Assembly (NCBI GenBank): GCA_003342815.1
Contig: PTEX01000006.1
Location: forward strand, 3,107,338 to 3,171,337
Origin: Eudromia elegans
Lineage: Eukaryota; Chordata; Aves; Tinamiformes; Tinamidae
Reading direction: 5' to 3'
DNA length: 64,000 nt
Part shown: one piece after another, positions 53,322-64,000 of the stretch
How the letters are laid out: each line of letters starts with the position of its first letter
How positions within the stretch are numbered: position 1 is the first letter of the stretch
Position numbers and translations under genes: made by a program
Notes under the pieces: generated by a model
What the model was told of the DNA's origin: nothing
Databases searched by the model: none
The model's input: the letters and a program-made list of their open reading frames with translations, nothing else

Positions 53322-53327
53322 AATAAA
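53322..53327 (+). terminator. BEGAIN: Possible proximal poly(A) signal AATAAA
   Basis: Canonical AATAAA about 390 bases after the stop codon. It could give a shorter 3'UTR form; no strong GT-rich element follows at once. Confidence 0.4.
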
Positions 53328-53647
53328 TCCCACCTGATAAAACACCATAAAAATGTCATGTGAAAACAGAACAAACAAGAATGGCGAATTTGAAGAAGTA
53401 TATTTTTTAATGAGAATGGAATTGTATCTTATTTCATACAAATGTATTTACAAGTGACTAATGTATGCACAAAGTGATACCAATATTTTGTTCTTTTAAT
53501 CCACTGTGTTTCTGCTTTCCTATTTTCCCTTGTATACTACCTCAAAAGTAATTGAGGGTTTCTTTGTCACATATTTTCTGTAGGCTTGCATTTATATTGT
53601 CTAAAATGCATGCAATGTCATAATTAATACTGTATTTTGCATTACTT

Positions 53648-53653
53648 AATAAA
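53648..53653 (+). terminator. BEGAIN: Likely main poly(A) signal AATAAA
   Basis: Canonical AATAAA followed within about 40 bases by a GT/T-rich downstream element (gtggatacgttttgattttttc), the usual arrangement for cleavage about 15-25 bases after the hexamer. Confidence 0.7.
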
Positions 53654-54222
53654 AGACACCAGTGGATACGTTTTGATTTTTTCTTTCTTGAACATGCCCT
53701 GGGCAGTATGGATGAACGGGGTTGTTCTGAGTAGCATCAGTGTAGCAAAATGCTCACGGTACTTGGGAAAGCGATGCCCAAGCAAGGTAGAGCACCTCAG
53801 TACATTAACCATCTCTGATCTCTATCTTATTTCGGAAGAGAAATTAGTTTCTTCTGATACTTCAGATACAACTAAAAGGATAATCTAATATTCATTACAT
53901 CCTCAAGAACATATATGTTTCTGAAAATTATCTGATAATCATCTTACTATGAACTCGTACATCAGAACTGCTCAATTCTCACATAAGTATCTTAAAATAC
54001 AAGGCCAGGGATTCAGTGTAGTACAAAAATCTGATTATTATTAATGTGTGCAAGTACTTGCTGGGCTGTTCTGAAACAGTTCTCCAGAGACCTATGGAAG
54101 TACTGTGGAGATCAATGGTAGCTAATAATATCACACAAGTGAACTGCAACATAACGCAAACGTGAGGCTTAGTTCAGTGCAAAAGTTTTTCTTTGGGTTT
54201 CTGTGCTGCAATGCAATAATTC

Positions 54223-54305
54223 CATTGAAGTTCATGAAAAAAAAACCCACACAGAATAAAATTCACTGGGGTCGACTGTTTCTATGGCAGAATCTGACCT
54301 GCAGT
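54223..54305. repeat. Old dispersed repeat relic (TTCCATTGAAGTTCATG ... GCAGAATCTGACC)
   Basis: ATTCCATTGAAGTTCATG, then AATAAAATTCACTGGGG, then GGCAGAATCTGACCTG resemble parts of a worn amniote repeat with CCATTGAAGTCAATGG and GCAGAATCTGGCCC. Confidence 0.4.
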
Positions 54306-54373
54306 AAATAAACACAGAGAACCAGAAAAGCCATTATCTCCTCTTGAAGACACTTAGATAAAAGCAGATGGGA

Positions 54374-54390
54374 AAACAAACAAACAAAAA
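54374..54390. repeat. (CAAA)n simple repeat
   Basis: A short run of about four AAAC units ending in a poly-A stretch. Confidence 0.7.
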
Positions 54391-55263
54391 AATCTTGCTG
54401 TTGACTCATTGAAGCTTAAAAATATTTAGACGCTCTCTAAGACAAAACATCATTTTTTTATGTTCAATAATACTAGGGTTTGGCATTCAAGAGGAGAAAA
54501 TTATCTTTCACCTTTCCTAAGAAAACATGCAAGCTACAGAACAATAAATCCCAATACTTACTGAACAAGAGAACAGTATCGGATTAATCTTTCTATAATA
54601 TCATTCGTTATTTGACACTAAACTGGTATTTTGGCAATTATACAAAATTAAATTTCTGCAAGATATTACATATCTGTTTATTTAATATCCTGTTACTTGA
54701 TGTTCTTTCATTCCACTGCAGTTTCAAAATCTAATTCTATGCTTCACATAGCTTATTTTCTCACATCACATGCACTGATATGTAGACTCAAACTGGCCTT
54801 TTCAACCAGTTAGTACTGTTTTTTTCCTGGCAAATAAGCTATAATGCTATAACTTACTTTTCTTCAACAGACTATGTTACAGAACCTTGTAAAGCTTGTA
54901 AAAAAATCCACTGAATTGAGCAAAATAGCTAGAAAAATAACTCAATTTCAGTGTGTTTCATATTTTATATTTCTCCTCAACCTGAATAACTGCTGGTGAG
55001 TTTGCACATTTTTGATGAACCTGAGAAAAAATTAGTTTACCCAATTTCAGTCATGTTCACAAATTCATGTTCAAAAATATCTTTGAAAGTTTATAGTAAA
55101 GAATTTCCTTGTTTTTTGACAGATTTTGTTTTTGATTTCTTGAGACAAACACACAAATATACGAGACAAGAGAGATGCTCAGTTTTTACCATGACAGAGA
55201 TTGTTTTTCTTTGCCATATTTTTATATTTCTGCTTATGTTCATTTATTTTTCACATTAAGATC

Positions 55264-55277
55264 AAAAATCAATCAAT
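55264..55277. repeat. (AATC)n simple repeat
   Basis: Three AATC units in tandem followed by an AACC-rich stretch. Confidence 0.65.
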
Positions 55278-57009
55278 CAAAACCAAAAACCAGATTTTTG
55301 GAATACGCAGCTGGACTACATACAGCTACCCACTTTTTTCCTTGACTTAGCTCTCAATTTACTGTGGGCTGCTTTGACTTCAGGAGGGCTCTGCTCCTTC
55401 TCCAGACAAGGTATTTGGCCCAATAAACAGACACCTTCTGAAAACCAACCGAAGATTTAGGAAAATGCTTAAAATTATACAAAATGTTAAAGGCTGGAAG
55501 AGCAAATGAATAATACCCACTTCAGAATGAAAATACACCCTGTGACCAAACGGGTAGTAGGCCTGGCTGCTACAGCATTTCTCGGAGTACTTTTCTCAAG
55601 GACATTAATAATGGAGGGCTATAGCTAAAACATTGTTCTCAGAACACCTTATTTCCATCTTCCATTCATGCAGATAATTTAATGGACTTGTCGCTATTCT
55701 TATGTCCAGAAACACAGAACAATAGTTCTTCAGCTAAAGAACTCTCCATTCTTGTGCTTGAGAATTTACCTTGAAATAGCTCTTCCCAATGACAGAAAAG
55801 TCTATTTTTTCCCAAGCATTGTTAAATACCTGATATGCCTCCATATGGCTGGGAAACCTGGCTATCTCTATTCCAAAGAAATAATTAAGTACTCAGATTC
55901 TATATGCAAGGCTTGTAGGTACATAGAACAGGATTTTCTCTTTTGATTATTTTACTTACCAAGAGGAAGTATGTAAAGAGTGATGAGAATAAGTGGTAAG
56001 TCCTAAACAGTGCAATGAAGCAGAAGATGAGAAATGTCACTTTAATGAATGAACTGAAATCAAAATGTAAGTGACACAGAACACTGATCAGGGAAAAACA
56101 AAGGAGTAGATGCAGTGATGCATACCAGGTCTGTTGAACCAGACAAGAAAAAGAGAAGATATCTATGAAATAGGGCACAATTCACTAAGAAAAATAATGC
56201 TGCCTCAGCATTATGATCTCAAGATGACCAAAGCATTTTTTTCAGATGCAAAAATATTCTCTCATCCAAAGTTAAAGCTAAAGCTAATAAACAAAATCTT
56301 TGTAATTTTGAATAACAAACATCACTTTGTTTGAAACTCTCCAAAAACCTAGGAATAGTTTAAACTTACAAATTTAAGTCATAACAGAAGTAGGCATTTT
56401 CCAATCAATAGTTTCTAACTACTTCTCCAAACTAGAAAATTTATCCAGCTAATCCTTTCCCTTCCAGCACTTTTAATTAAAATGTATTTTCACTCCAAAA
56501 TCTATCACAGAACAAGATTATACGGCTACTTAGATTACTTTCTCCTTGTTTAATTTGAACATATTAATCGCCTATACGATTACTCTCCCCCTTTCATGTT
56601 TACAACCTTGTAATCCTTTCAGACTATTACAATCTCTCTCCTTCAATATCACTTGGAAGACTTATGCAGATTGGATCCCCTCAATCATTCTTTGTCAGAG
56701 ACTCCCTTCAGGCCTTTAATTGTTCTTAACTCTTTTCGGCAAATACCTACTCACCTTTCTACTGCTGCACACTAAAATGTTTTAATATGAAAGTCAACGT
56801 ACAAAGAGGCACTACAGGACAAGGAGACTAAACAGATCAGAGCGACTCTCTGCATTAAGGTCCTCAGACACTGAAATCCTGACTAACAAGTAGCTGTTCA
56901 GAGACATCCATAACAAAAATCCCTCATTTGAATGACAAATGTTTTCATAGAGACAAATTTAAAGTTTTGCATTTTAAGGCAGACAATGCCATGTCATGTT
57001 TATAGAAGC

Positions 57010-57249
57010 TCGTCTCTTGGAAATCCGTGCTCTTGAAAAAGCAAGGAATAGTATCTCTGTGCAATGCTGAGGCTAACGTCTGCTTCGGAGCAGCGACCTG
57101 CAAAGAGCGAGCAGGAGCAGAGCGATGATGACAGGCCACAGAGAAGACCCGCAGTATTGAACTCTGCTCTCAGTGGGGACGTACAAGCTTTTCAGAGAAC
57201 ACTACAGACAGGAAGGTGGTGCCAAACTGAGCTCTGGCCTTTAGGTGAG
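57010..57249 (+). other. CpG-richer open segment, possible unannotated exon
   Basis: From the ATG at 57064 the frame reads MLRLTSASEQRPAKSEQEQS and goes on through VLNSALSGDVQAFQRTLQTG. The segment has several CpGs in about 180 bases, more than its AT-rich surroundings, and a good donor-like AG/gtgaga at about 57244. No homologue is recognised. It could be a transcript's 5' exon, a conserved element or chance. The open frame runs on to 57432, but the later part is low-complexity Lys/Gln-rich sequence, so only the first part is of interest. Confidence 0.25.
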
Positions 57250-57759
57250 AAATGGAAGAAATATCTCATAGCTAGAGACTTACAGCAATCCAAAACCACG
57301 TGTTGCTGCCAAAAAGAAATTGAAAGGGAAAAAAATCAAAACAAAACACCATCACCAGTGCCTACCTATATTCTAAAGGTCTCAGGAATCTACCAAAGAA
57401 TAACAGAACAGGAGTCAACAGTTGAAGGCTAAAGCCAATATTTGATTTCCCAGGTACAATTTCCAGCCATGAGTGTGATTAATTACTGGAACAGAAGAGA
57501 AGGAAATGGAAAACTCTCCATCTTTTAACACCTCCACCAGTATAGGACAAAAGAGCACATTTTATTCTGATACACACTTATTTCTGATCTTAAACAATGT
57601 GCCTATTAAACAATATCTTACAACCTGCAATTAAGCAATCCAACTCTATCCACTTTTAATCACTTTGAATACTTTCAAAGTGGGCAGGACAATACTTCCA
57701 ACTGAGGTTCAGTCTTGCTTGCCTGTTTCATTTGCTGTTTTTAGATCTTTTCTTCATGG

Positions 57760-57798
57760 AGAGGAGAGAGAGAGAAAAAAAAAAAAAAAAAAAAAAAA
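57760..57798. repeat. (GA)n plus A24 tract
   Basis: A GA-rich run (gagaggagagagagaga) passes into about 24 consecutive A, the longest homopolymer of the window. No retroposon body is seen upstream. Confidence 0.9.
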
Positions 57799-60700
57799 GC
57801 CTCTCCCACCCCATAAAAGCTTCTATTGCAATTCCTCTCTACTCTTAGTGCAGGATCTTTAATAACCCTCAGATCCCAAGGCTTTCTCTTTTACAAAGCT
57901 ACATTTATCACTTCTCAGCCTATCTTAATTCTCCCCAAAGTGCTTTCTAAACGAAGTAATAAGTCTAGAGTAGAAACTTGACCTCAGAATGATTTGAGTG
58001 CGTACTTAAATGTTCTGCTGAAAAAAGTGCTAAATGATGCAACAGGAAAGGATATACCATTATGCACAGATCCACTACGTGCCGTGAGAATTTGCTTACG
58101 CCTAAGTCATATATTTTAATCCTCTACAAGAACAGTGATGTGTGTAAGTGCTCTATCCCCATTTTCCAAACCACAGCACTAATGTTCAGCTTTAGCTGCA
58201 AAAGCCATTCTCTACATTATAAATTTATTCCCATAATCTCTTAATTGCCTCAAAATAATTAACATATTTCCCCACAGTAAAGCAATTTTAACAAATAGAT
58301 CTTCAATTTAAGTTTTAGAATGCTAATGGATTTACTAAGTTTTTCTCTTACAAAGTCTTACTTCATAAAGTAACTTGGCCTATACAGTATCCACAAGCTC
58401 TTAAAGGCAAAACCCTGCAATCTTCTGATTAACAGGATGGGGCAGATAAGACTTCCACTCTTCCCAGGAATCCCAAGGGAAACCTTGATATCTAGCAGGG
58501 TTCCTCTTGGCATCTTTCACAGGTTTCTCTTGCTGTCTTTCATTTCCCCAGGTTTAAAAGCTGACAAAAGCAGAACTCTATAGCCCATGCAGATGTGGGG
58601 TACTCAGATTGCACAGTCAATTAATGATTAGTTGCTTTGTTACATTTTGTTTTATCCCTGTGAAATCACCACCATTCACACTGGAGAAATAAGATATATG
58701 AATTAACATGTCCTTATTGCCATAAAAATCAAAGAAATCTCCATCCAGGCACAAGAAAAAGAACAGCTCACAACTATTGTCTATGCCCATAGCCACATTT
58801 GCGGGTAATTCAACCTCCTTGGTTTGTTCAAGGAAGATGTCAGGGGTTAATGAATGTCATCCAGCAAAATACAGCTCTAAAATATCTTATCTACTTTACA
58901 TATTAGAGTCCCCAAGCATTTGCTAAGCTTTACATTGGGCTAATTCTTGCAGGTTATCCAAATTTTTCATTTAAATCTACTTTCAACTTACATTAATGCT
59001 TATCATGCTATTACAATAATTATAATACTTATTAAACATGACCTCACACCTGCTCATTAGGCAGCATAATTTTGGCAAATCACCTAATCATGCTAACTTA
59101 ACAAGCCATCAGATTTTTGTCTTTCTTCCATTTAACATGAAAAGATAATCAACTTTCTAGCCTAAAAGGTAGCAGCTACTATCAACACAACTAAATTCTT
59201 CATATATGCTAAACTTAGTACCTAGGTGACTTCAGGACCACATTTCTACATCAGCAGTCTCACACAACATTCACACTAAGTGCTTAATAAGTACTTTCTG
59301 AATTCTCACTTCTCAATCAGCATAACATCCAGGACTCCCTGGAAGACTCACTGGGCTGCTATCAGCTTATACTGCTCATGCCAAGCCTTGCTACGTCACA
59401 CTGATGCAACCTGCAATCTTATTATTATGCAGACGAGAAAAAATAGTTATTTAAGTATAGTATAAGCAAGCCTGGAATTAGAAGATAAGGCCTGGACACT
59501 GAGAAAGTGAAGAGGGAATATAATTTATAGACTGCATTGTACCAATTATGGTATAAAAGAGGATAGCCACTTGATGATAATATCGATAGTCTTAATGACT
59601 ACCTTTTGCTATTGCGTAAAACCACCTGGTCACATGTATGGATAATTGAATGTAAGCAATTTACCTGTGCTGAATCTTTACCCTTGAAACAAATTAGAAT
59701 AATTCTCAAAGACAAGTCTGAATGCTTGAGACTTCCTGACAGTGGCTTAGTCAGCACTGCAGCGCTCAAGACCTTGACATAAACACATCGCTAAATCCTA
59801 TTACGGAAACTCTAACAATGAGGGTAACCAACGCTAGCACAGGCAATGCTGTCCATTCAAGATTTCATCCTTCTTTCACTGGCTTCCAGTTGCCTTCCAC
59901 TGAAGGAATATTTTGTTTGGATCAGATCCATCCCTCTAAAAGTACAATTTAAGATCTAGGATGAAAAATAATTTTGCCCACTAGGTTTCTGCAGTACCCA
60001 CACTGCAAAAACATGCAAGAATCATCCATGCAGACAGTTATTTTATGCCACAAAAAGGTGATCATCTTCCTCCGCATGGGCCAAAACTATAATCAATACA
60101 AGAGAGAAAAAAATATATCACTGGAGAGGATCTCTAATAGGAATTAAATTCCTTCTTAGTAGTACTGCCAGCACAGGTAGGTATAATGTTAATATTCTAT
60201 GAATCTTCAGAAAAAAAAAATCTTATTTTTAAAACTGACTCTAATTAATTCATATTTAAATTTATCCATCCATTTAGATTTTTTTCCTTTGTGATTTACA
60301 CATCAGAGCAGACACGCATGAGCTGCAGAACTATGACAATATTTACTATACCTAGCTGAGCAATGACAGCTCTATGATTTAGAGGAGAAGCAGCAGCAAG
60401 TCCCAGATTAATTAACTTGGTAATATCGGTGCCAGTCAGCATCCCTTTCCATTCCAGTCCCTTACATGTCGCATCATGAAAGAACCACAAGGAATAAAAA
60501 ATATTTTCATCTCATACCAGTTGTGGATTTCAGTGGGCTCCCAGTTAAGCCCTCAGTTACATTATTCCCATAGCAGAAAGGTCCTTAGTCTGGGCTGTGT
60601 AGTAAGGTACAAGGAGGAAGCCCATACTGAACCCCAGAGCATGGAACCTTGAAGACATGAGCAACCACTGACCTAACAAGACAGATGACAACATTAACAG

Positions 60701-61137
60701 GCTTTCTAACTATGAAGTTATCAGATTCCACTCTGGTGGGATTATGTTTTGAAGGGAGATAAATTCAGGGGATATGATTCACTTGACAGTAATTTGACAA
60801 TTTATTTCAAAGATCCTTGAGCGCCTCGCAGCCTTTATCCTCAGCAGGATGGGCAAATGCTCTCATTCCCAAAGCCCTGAAAGGAAAACTTGTGGATTGC
60901 TGTTTTCAACAAGCATGACTTTTTCTGACAAGTTGCAGGGTAGATAACAGAAGGCAAAGTTAGGTGACGGCTGTGTTAGTTCAGCACAACTGCAATAAGA
61001 CATTCTAGTCACAACATTTATCATGTTCCCCTGATCCTTAGGAAACACCATGAAAAACTCCAAAAAAGCTTTTAGCAGTGCAAACTATTCTCATTTGCTT
61101 TCATTTTGTTTCTTCTGCACCCTGCTTTTTAAAAGAT

Positions 61138-61155
61138 AAAAAAAAAAAAAAAAAT
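61138..61155. repeat. Poly-A tract
   Basis: About 18 consecutive A. No SINE/LINE body is recognised next to it. Confidence 0.85.
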
Positions 61156-63365
61156 TATGCACGCTACAGTGATCTGTTTTTTTGCTAGAGCTGTCAAGTC
61201 CTGCCAACAGTGACCTGACTCGTGCCAATAGTGAAAAGCAATTCTTAGCCTAAATCGCTCGAACAGCAGCACATTTATTATTCAGAAAGAAATGGTCTAA
61301 TTGAAATTACTTAGATCTCAGAGCCCAGAAAGTCAAGGTGTGGAAACATAACAAATGTAGTAGAAATCACACTTTGCAGAGGCCCTATTTTATTTGAAAA
61401 AAAAACAAAGAAAGAAGTTTAGGCTGTCTTTTACTTTTCTTTCATTCCCAACTGATGAGGAAGATGAAATGCTTTTCATGGCACTCTAGACTGCACCAAT
61501 TAAACTTGATTTCTTGTTTGAAATCCTTATGGCTCCACTTGTCTCTCCCTTCTAAGGGCATTCTCTTTTGAGGTTTAAATTTGTTTTATTCAGAGAAGGC
61601 ATTGCTTCCACCTAAGCAGCCTACCTTGCAATTGATTAAAATACACATACCATTCCTGCGCCCTGCCATAAAGTTAATTTGCCCAAAATTTGCACTTTAT
61701 TTTTACAAAAAGTTAAAATAATTTTTAATAGTGTAAACTTATGAAGGATGGATTGTGTCTTATTACTTGATTATATAGTACTTGACATAATAGTCTCTTG
61801 ATTGTAATTGCTTAGGCTACGCATATTGCATTACCTGTCTAGTTTTACCAAAAACGGGGCGGATGGATGTTGCTTGTTTTTTAAATCTTTACATTTTCCC
61901 TTTTGGATATGAAATCTGCAGTTTCCTATTCACAGGCCAGGCTCTGAGCTGACACCCCCTCACTGCAGAACTGAGCACAGCTCCCGGACTGCAGCAAGTA
62001 GAGACCACCTTCTTTAAGGTCCTTGCAAAGAGGGAATACGGTGGACTGCAGCATTCCTAGGCCAGCAACACTGCTTAAGTCTGAAAATAGCACTTAGCTA
62101 CAAGACACGTTCATCTCACTCACAGTCTCATCTCAGCTAACTGAATTTCTTCAGACATCCATGTGGCTGCTTACACTTCATTCTAGTTCACTAAGAAAAC
62201 CCTCTTGCCTCCAGAGAAATTGTTCCACCACTGCGTGATCCTGACCTTCAGTCCTATGGCCCTCTAGGTTCAATAGAAGATGAAAATCAGAGCTCCTCAG
62301 AGCCAGGAGATTTGGCACGGACTCTTGACAGCCATTAAGGGTCTGCAGAAAATACATTATTGCTATGAGCCATTCTTTTCCTAGGCATCTGTCCTTACAC
62401 AGCCCTCAAACTGGAAGGGCACATTATTGCAGCAAACCACCTTAGCACATGGCATTCAGACATTACTGCAGAGCATCTAGGCTCCATCTCAGGTTTCTGT
62501 AGGCTCTGCCACTCCAGGTATCCCATTTAACACACTTCAGTTTACGTGCTTGCAAGTAGGATCCAGGAATAGACAAGCAAAAGGAAATAAACATAATCCC
62601 TCCACACAGACTACCTTGACAATCTGTACCTTTCCAGTTAACACCATCTGCACTACCTAAACATCAGCACTTTGGGGTTGTTCTCATTTTTAAAATGTCC
62701 TTCTGCTTGAGTAAATTCTGCTCCATAAAACTTCTATGAAAAGAAAGAGATATTTCTGCAAGGGAAAAAGCCATCAAGCTCCTGTCACCCAAGACTTTCC
62801 ATAGCCACGCACTGTGTGGAGAGCCCAGCCACGTTAGTCAGTAGATGAATAGCCTGCAAGAGTCATGAGGAAGTCTTACAAATGAAATATTGCTGGCTGA
62901 AAGCAACAAGCAAAGCTTCTCTGTTTAGTAGTCCTTTCAGAGGCTAGTGACAGTTGGTCAGGTTTTCATTTCATTTATACCAATACAAATCTGGGATAAC
63001 TCTTTTAAGGCCAGCTCTGTTGCTATGGAGCCATACAGGAACTGCAGCATATAGCCCATTAAGTCGTACTCCACGCAGCAACATTTGCTGATTACCTCCA
63101 TAACACAGGTACTGTAGGCAGATTTGTGGCATACATAATGCAAGCAGTGGCACAGCTGTGAATACTGCAGGCTTTGTTCAGGAGGCAGAGAGAAGGGGAG
63201 ACAAAAAGAGAAAAAAGGCATGTTTACATATCTTGTGATATGTGAAATGCAACTAAAGAGAACACAGGGAAAAACAATGGAATCTGGGGACATCCCAGAC
63301 TCTCAAGATCCAGGTTAGGTTTATGATTATTACTGCAAGCCTGCTGCTGGCAACCCAGGCAACAC

Positions 63366-63465
63366 AGAGACTGGGAATCAGGAGAGACAGAGTCAGTTCT
63401 GAGCTCTTCTACCGGCTCACTGGGACAGCCTGAGGGTCTCCCAAGCCCCTCTGTGATTCAGTGCC
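63366..63465 (+). repeat. MIR/CORE-SINE relic
   Basis: The sequence follows the amniote MIR order: GAGACTGGGAATCAGGAGA, then AGTTCTGAGCTCTTCTACCGGCTCACTGGGACAGCC (compare AGTTCTATTCCCAGCTCTGCCACTGGCTCACTGTGTGACC), then CCCAAGCCCCTCTGTGATTCAGTGCC (compare GGGCAAGTCCCTTCCCCTCTCTGTGCCTCAGTTTCC). Matching runs are long enough for a firm call despite age. Confidence 0.72.
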
Positions 63466-64000
63466 ATACCTGTGGAACACACACCACTGCAGCAGACCCT
63501 CGGAAGACCAAAGGTGACAAATGCTATAGCAGAACTCCACTGACCCCTACTAGACTATTCCCAATTGACAGTGGTGTCAGAGGCAGGCTTCTCCCTTGCT
63601 GCAACTGCTCACTTTTATTTTGCTCCAGCCCTACAACTGTCAGGTAGGTGGTACCCACTGCAATCAGATGTTCTCATTTCAACATTCATCAGCATTTTCT
63701 CCACTTTCTGAACATTGATGAAAGTTTTTATGCCAGTTTGTTTACAGTACATCCAGTTCATGCCTCTAGCCATCCGAGGGACAACCCACACACCAAATCC
63801 TATAAAGGCATTAGGGCTCACTTTAAACCTACTGATGATATACAGACTATACTATCTGGTATAATCTGAATTCTGTTTAAAAAACAAATTTCCATTTGAC
63901 TGCTGTATGATATAGCCTAGAAAAATAATTTTTGCCAGAGTGCTTTTTTCTTTTTGCCTGTGTCCCCAAATACTGACTAGGTGCAAGATATTTTCCACCA

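Larger units (their letters stand above)
52932..53670 (+). other. BEGAIN: BEGAIN 3'UTR
   Basis: AT-rich sequence after the TAG stop, containing several AU-rich blocks (tatatatattcataatgg, tatttttataaac, tatttattag). A first AATAAA lies at 53322-53327 and a second at 53648-53653. The end near 53670 is estimated from the second signal. Confidence 0.75.
53671..64000. other. 3' flank of BEGAIN, no gene confirmed
   Basis: About 10.3 kb of mostly unique AT-rich DNA. Old repeat relics (54223-54305, 63366-63465), simple repeats (54374-54390, 55264-55277, 57760-57798, 61138-61155) and one CpG-richer open segment near 57010-57249 are listed separately. In mammals the next gene on this side is WDR25, convergent with BEGAIN. 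I looked for its C-terminal WD-repeat exon on the - strand and did not find it. Confidence 0.7.

Noticed and set aside
53637-53888. 83-codon open frame just after BEGAIN
   Set aside because: It overlaps the poly(A) signal and early 3' flank; no homology or splice support.
57775-57798. A24 tract as a retroposed gene tail
   Set aside because: It is preceded by a GA repeat and not by any cDNA-like or SINE/LINE body, so replication slippage explains it better.
53671-64000. WDR25 3' exon on the - strand
   Set aside because: Expected from mammalian gene order, but no WD-repeat-like coding block was recognised, so it is probably beyond the window.
1-64000. tRNA, rRNA, microRNA hairpins, CRISPR arrays, bacterial operons
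   Set aside because: No cloverleaf with A/B boxes, no rRNA core, no long precursor-type hairpin and no regularly spaced repeats were seen. The sequence is a vertebrate intronic/intergenic region.

Overview
This window looks like bird nuclear DNA. It is AT-rich, most of it is unique non-coding sequence, and the only LINE fragments I recognise are CR1 copies of different ages, alongside worn MIR/CORE-SINE relics. One protein-coding gene is present: the 3' part of BEGAIN (brain-enriched guanylate kinase-associated protein), on the + strand. Four coding exons can be read at 4268-4334, 45344-45451, 48838-48921 and 51558-52931, all with AG/GT splice borders and compatible frames. Together they encode 543 whole codons that match vertebrate BEGAIN from the coiled coil to its natural C-terminus. 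The promoter, 5' exons and start codon lie upstream of base 1. Exact species cannot be told from the sequence; a galliform or other bird is the best guess.

Layout: 1-4267 is the end of an upstream BEGAIN intron. 4335-45343 is a roughly 41 kb intron with three CR1 pieces plus a fourth weaker candidate, an old MIR-like SINE, several short relics sharing a near-palindromic signature, microsatellites and homeodomain/POU-type site clusters. Two introns of 3.4 kb and 2.6 kb follow, then the large last exon, a 3'UTR of about 0.74 kb ending near a poly(A) signal at 53648-53653, and about 10.3 kb of 3' flank with no confirmed gene.

In mammals BEGAIN is the neighbour of WDR25 on its 3' side and of the DLK1-DIO3 cluster on its 5' side. 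The flank after 53.7 kb therefore probably leads toward WDR25, but no WDR25 exon was recognised here. The protein made here is a postsynaptic scaffold-associated factor: an N-terminal coiled coil followed by a long Ser-rich, mostly disordered region and a highly conserved C-terminal tail.

No CRISPR array, rRNA, tRNA, operon or intact mobile element was found. I did not find a convincing new biological system. The observations most worth a check are a CpG-richer possible exon at about 57.0-57.25 kb, an in-frame alternative start just before the last BEGAIN exon, the repeated old dispersed relics, a three-copy minisatellite at 27.8 kb and a few conserved-looking non-coding blocks.
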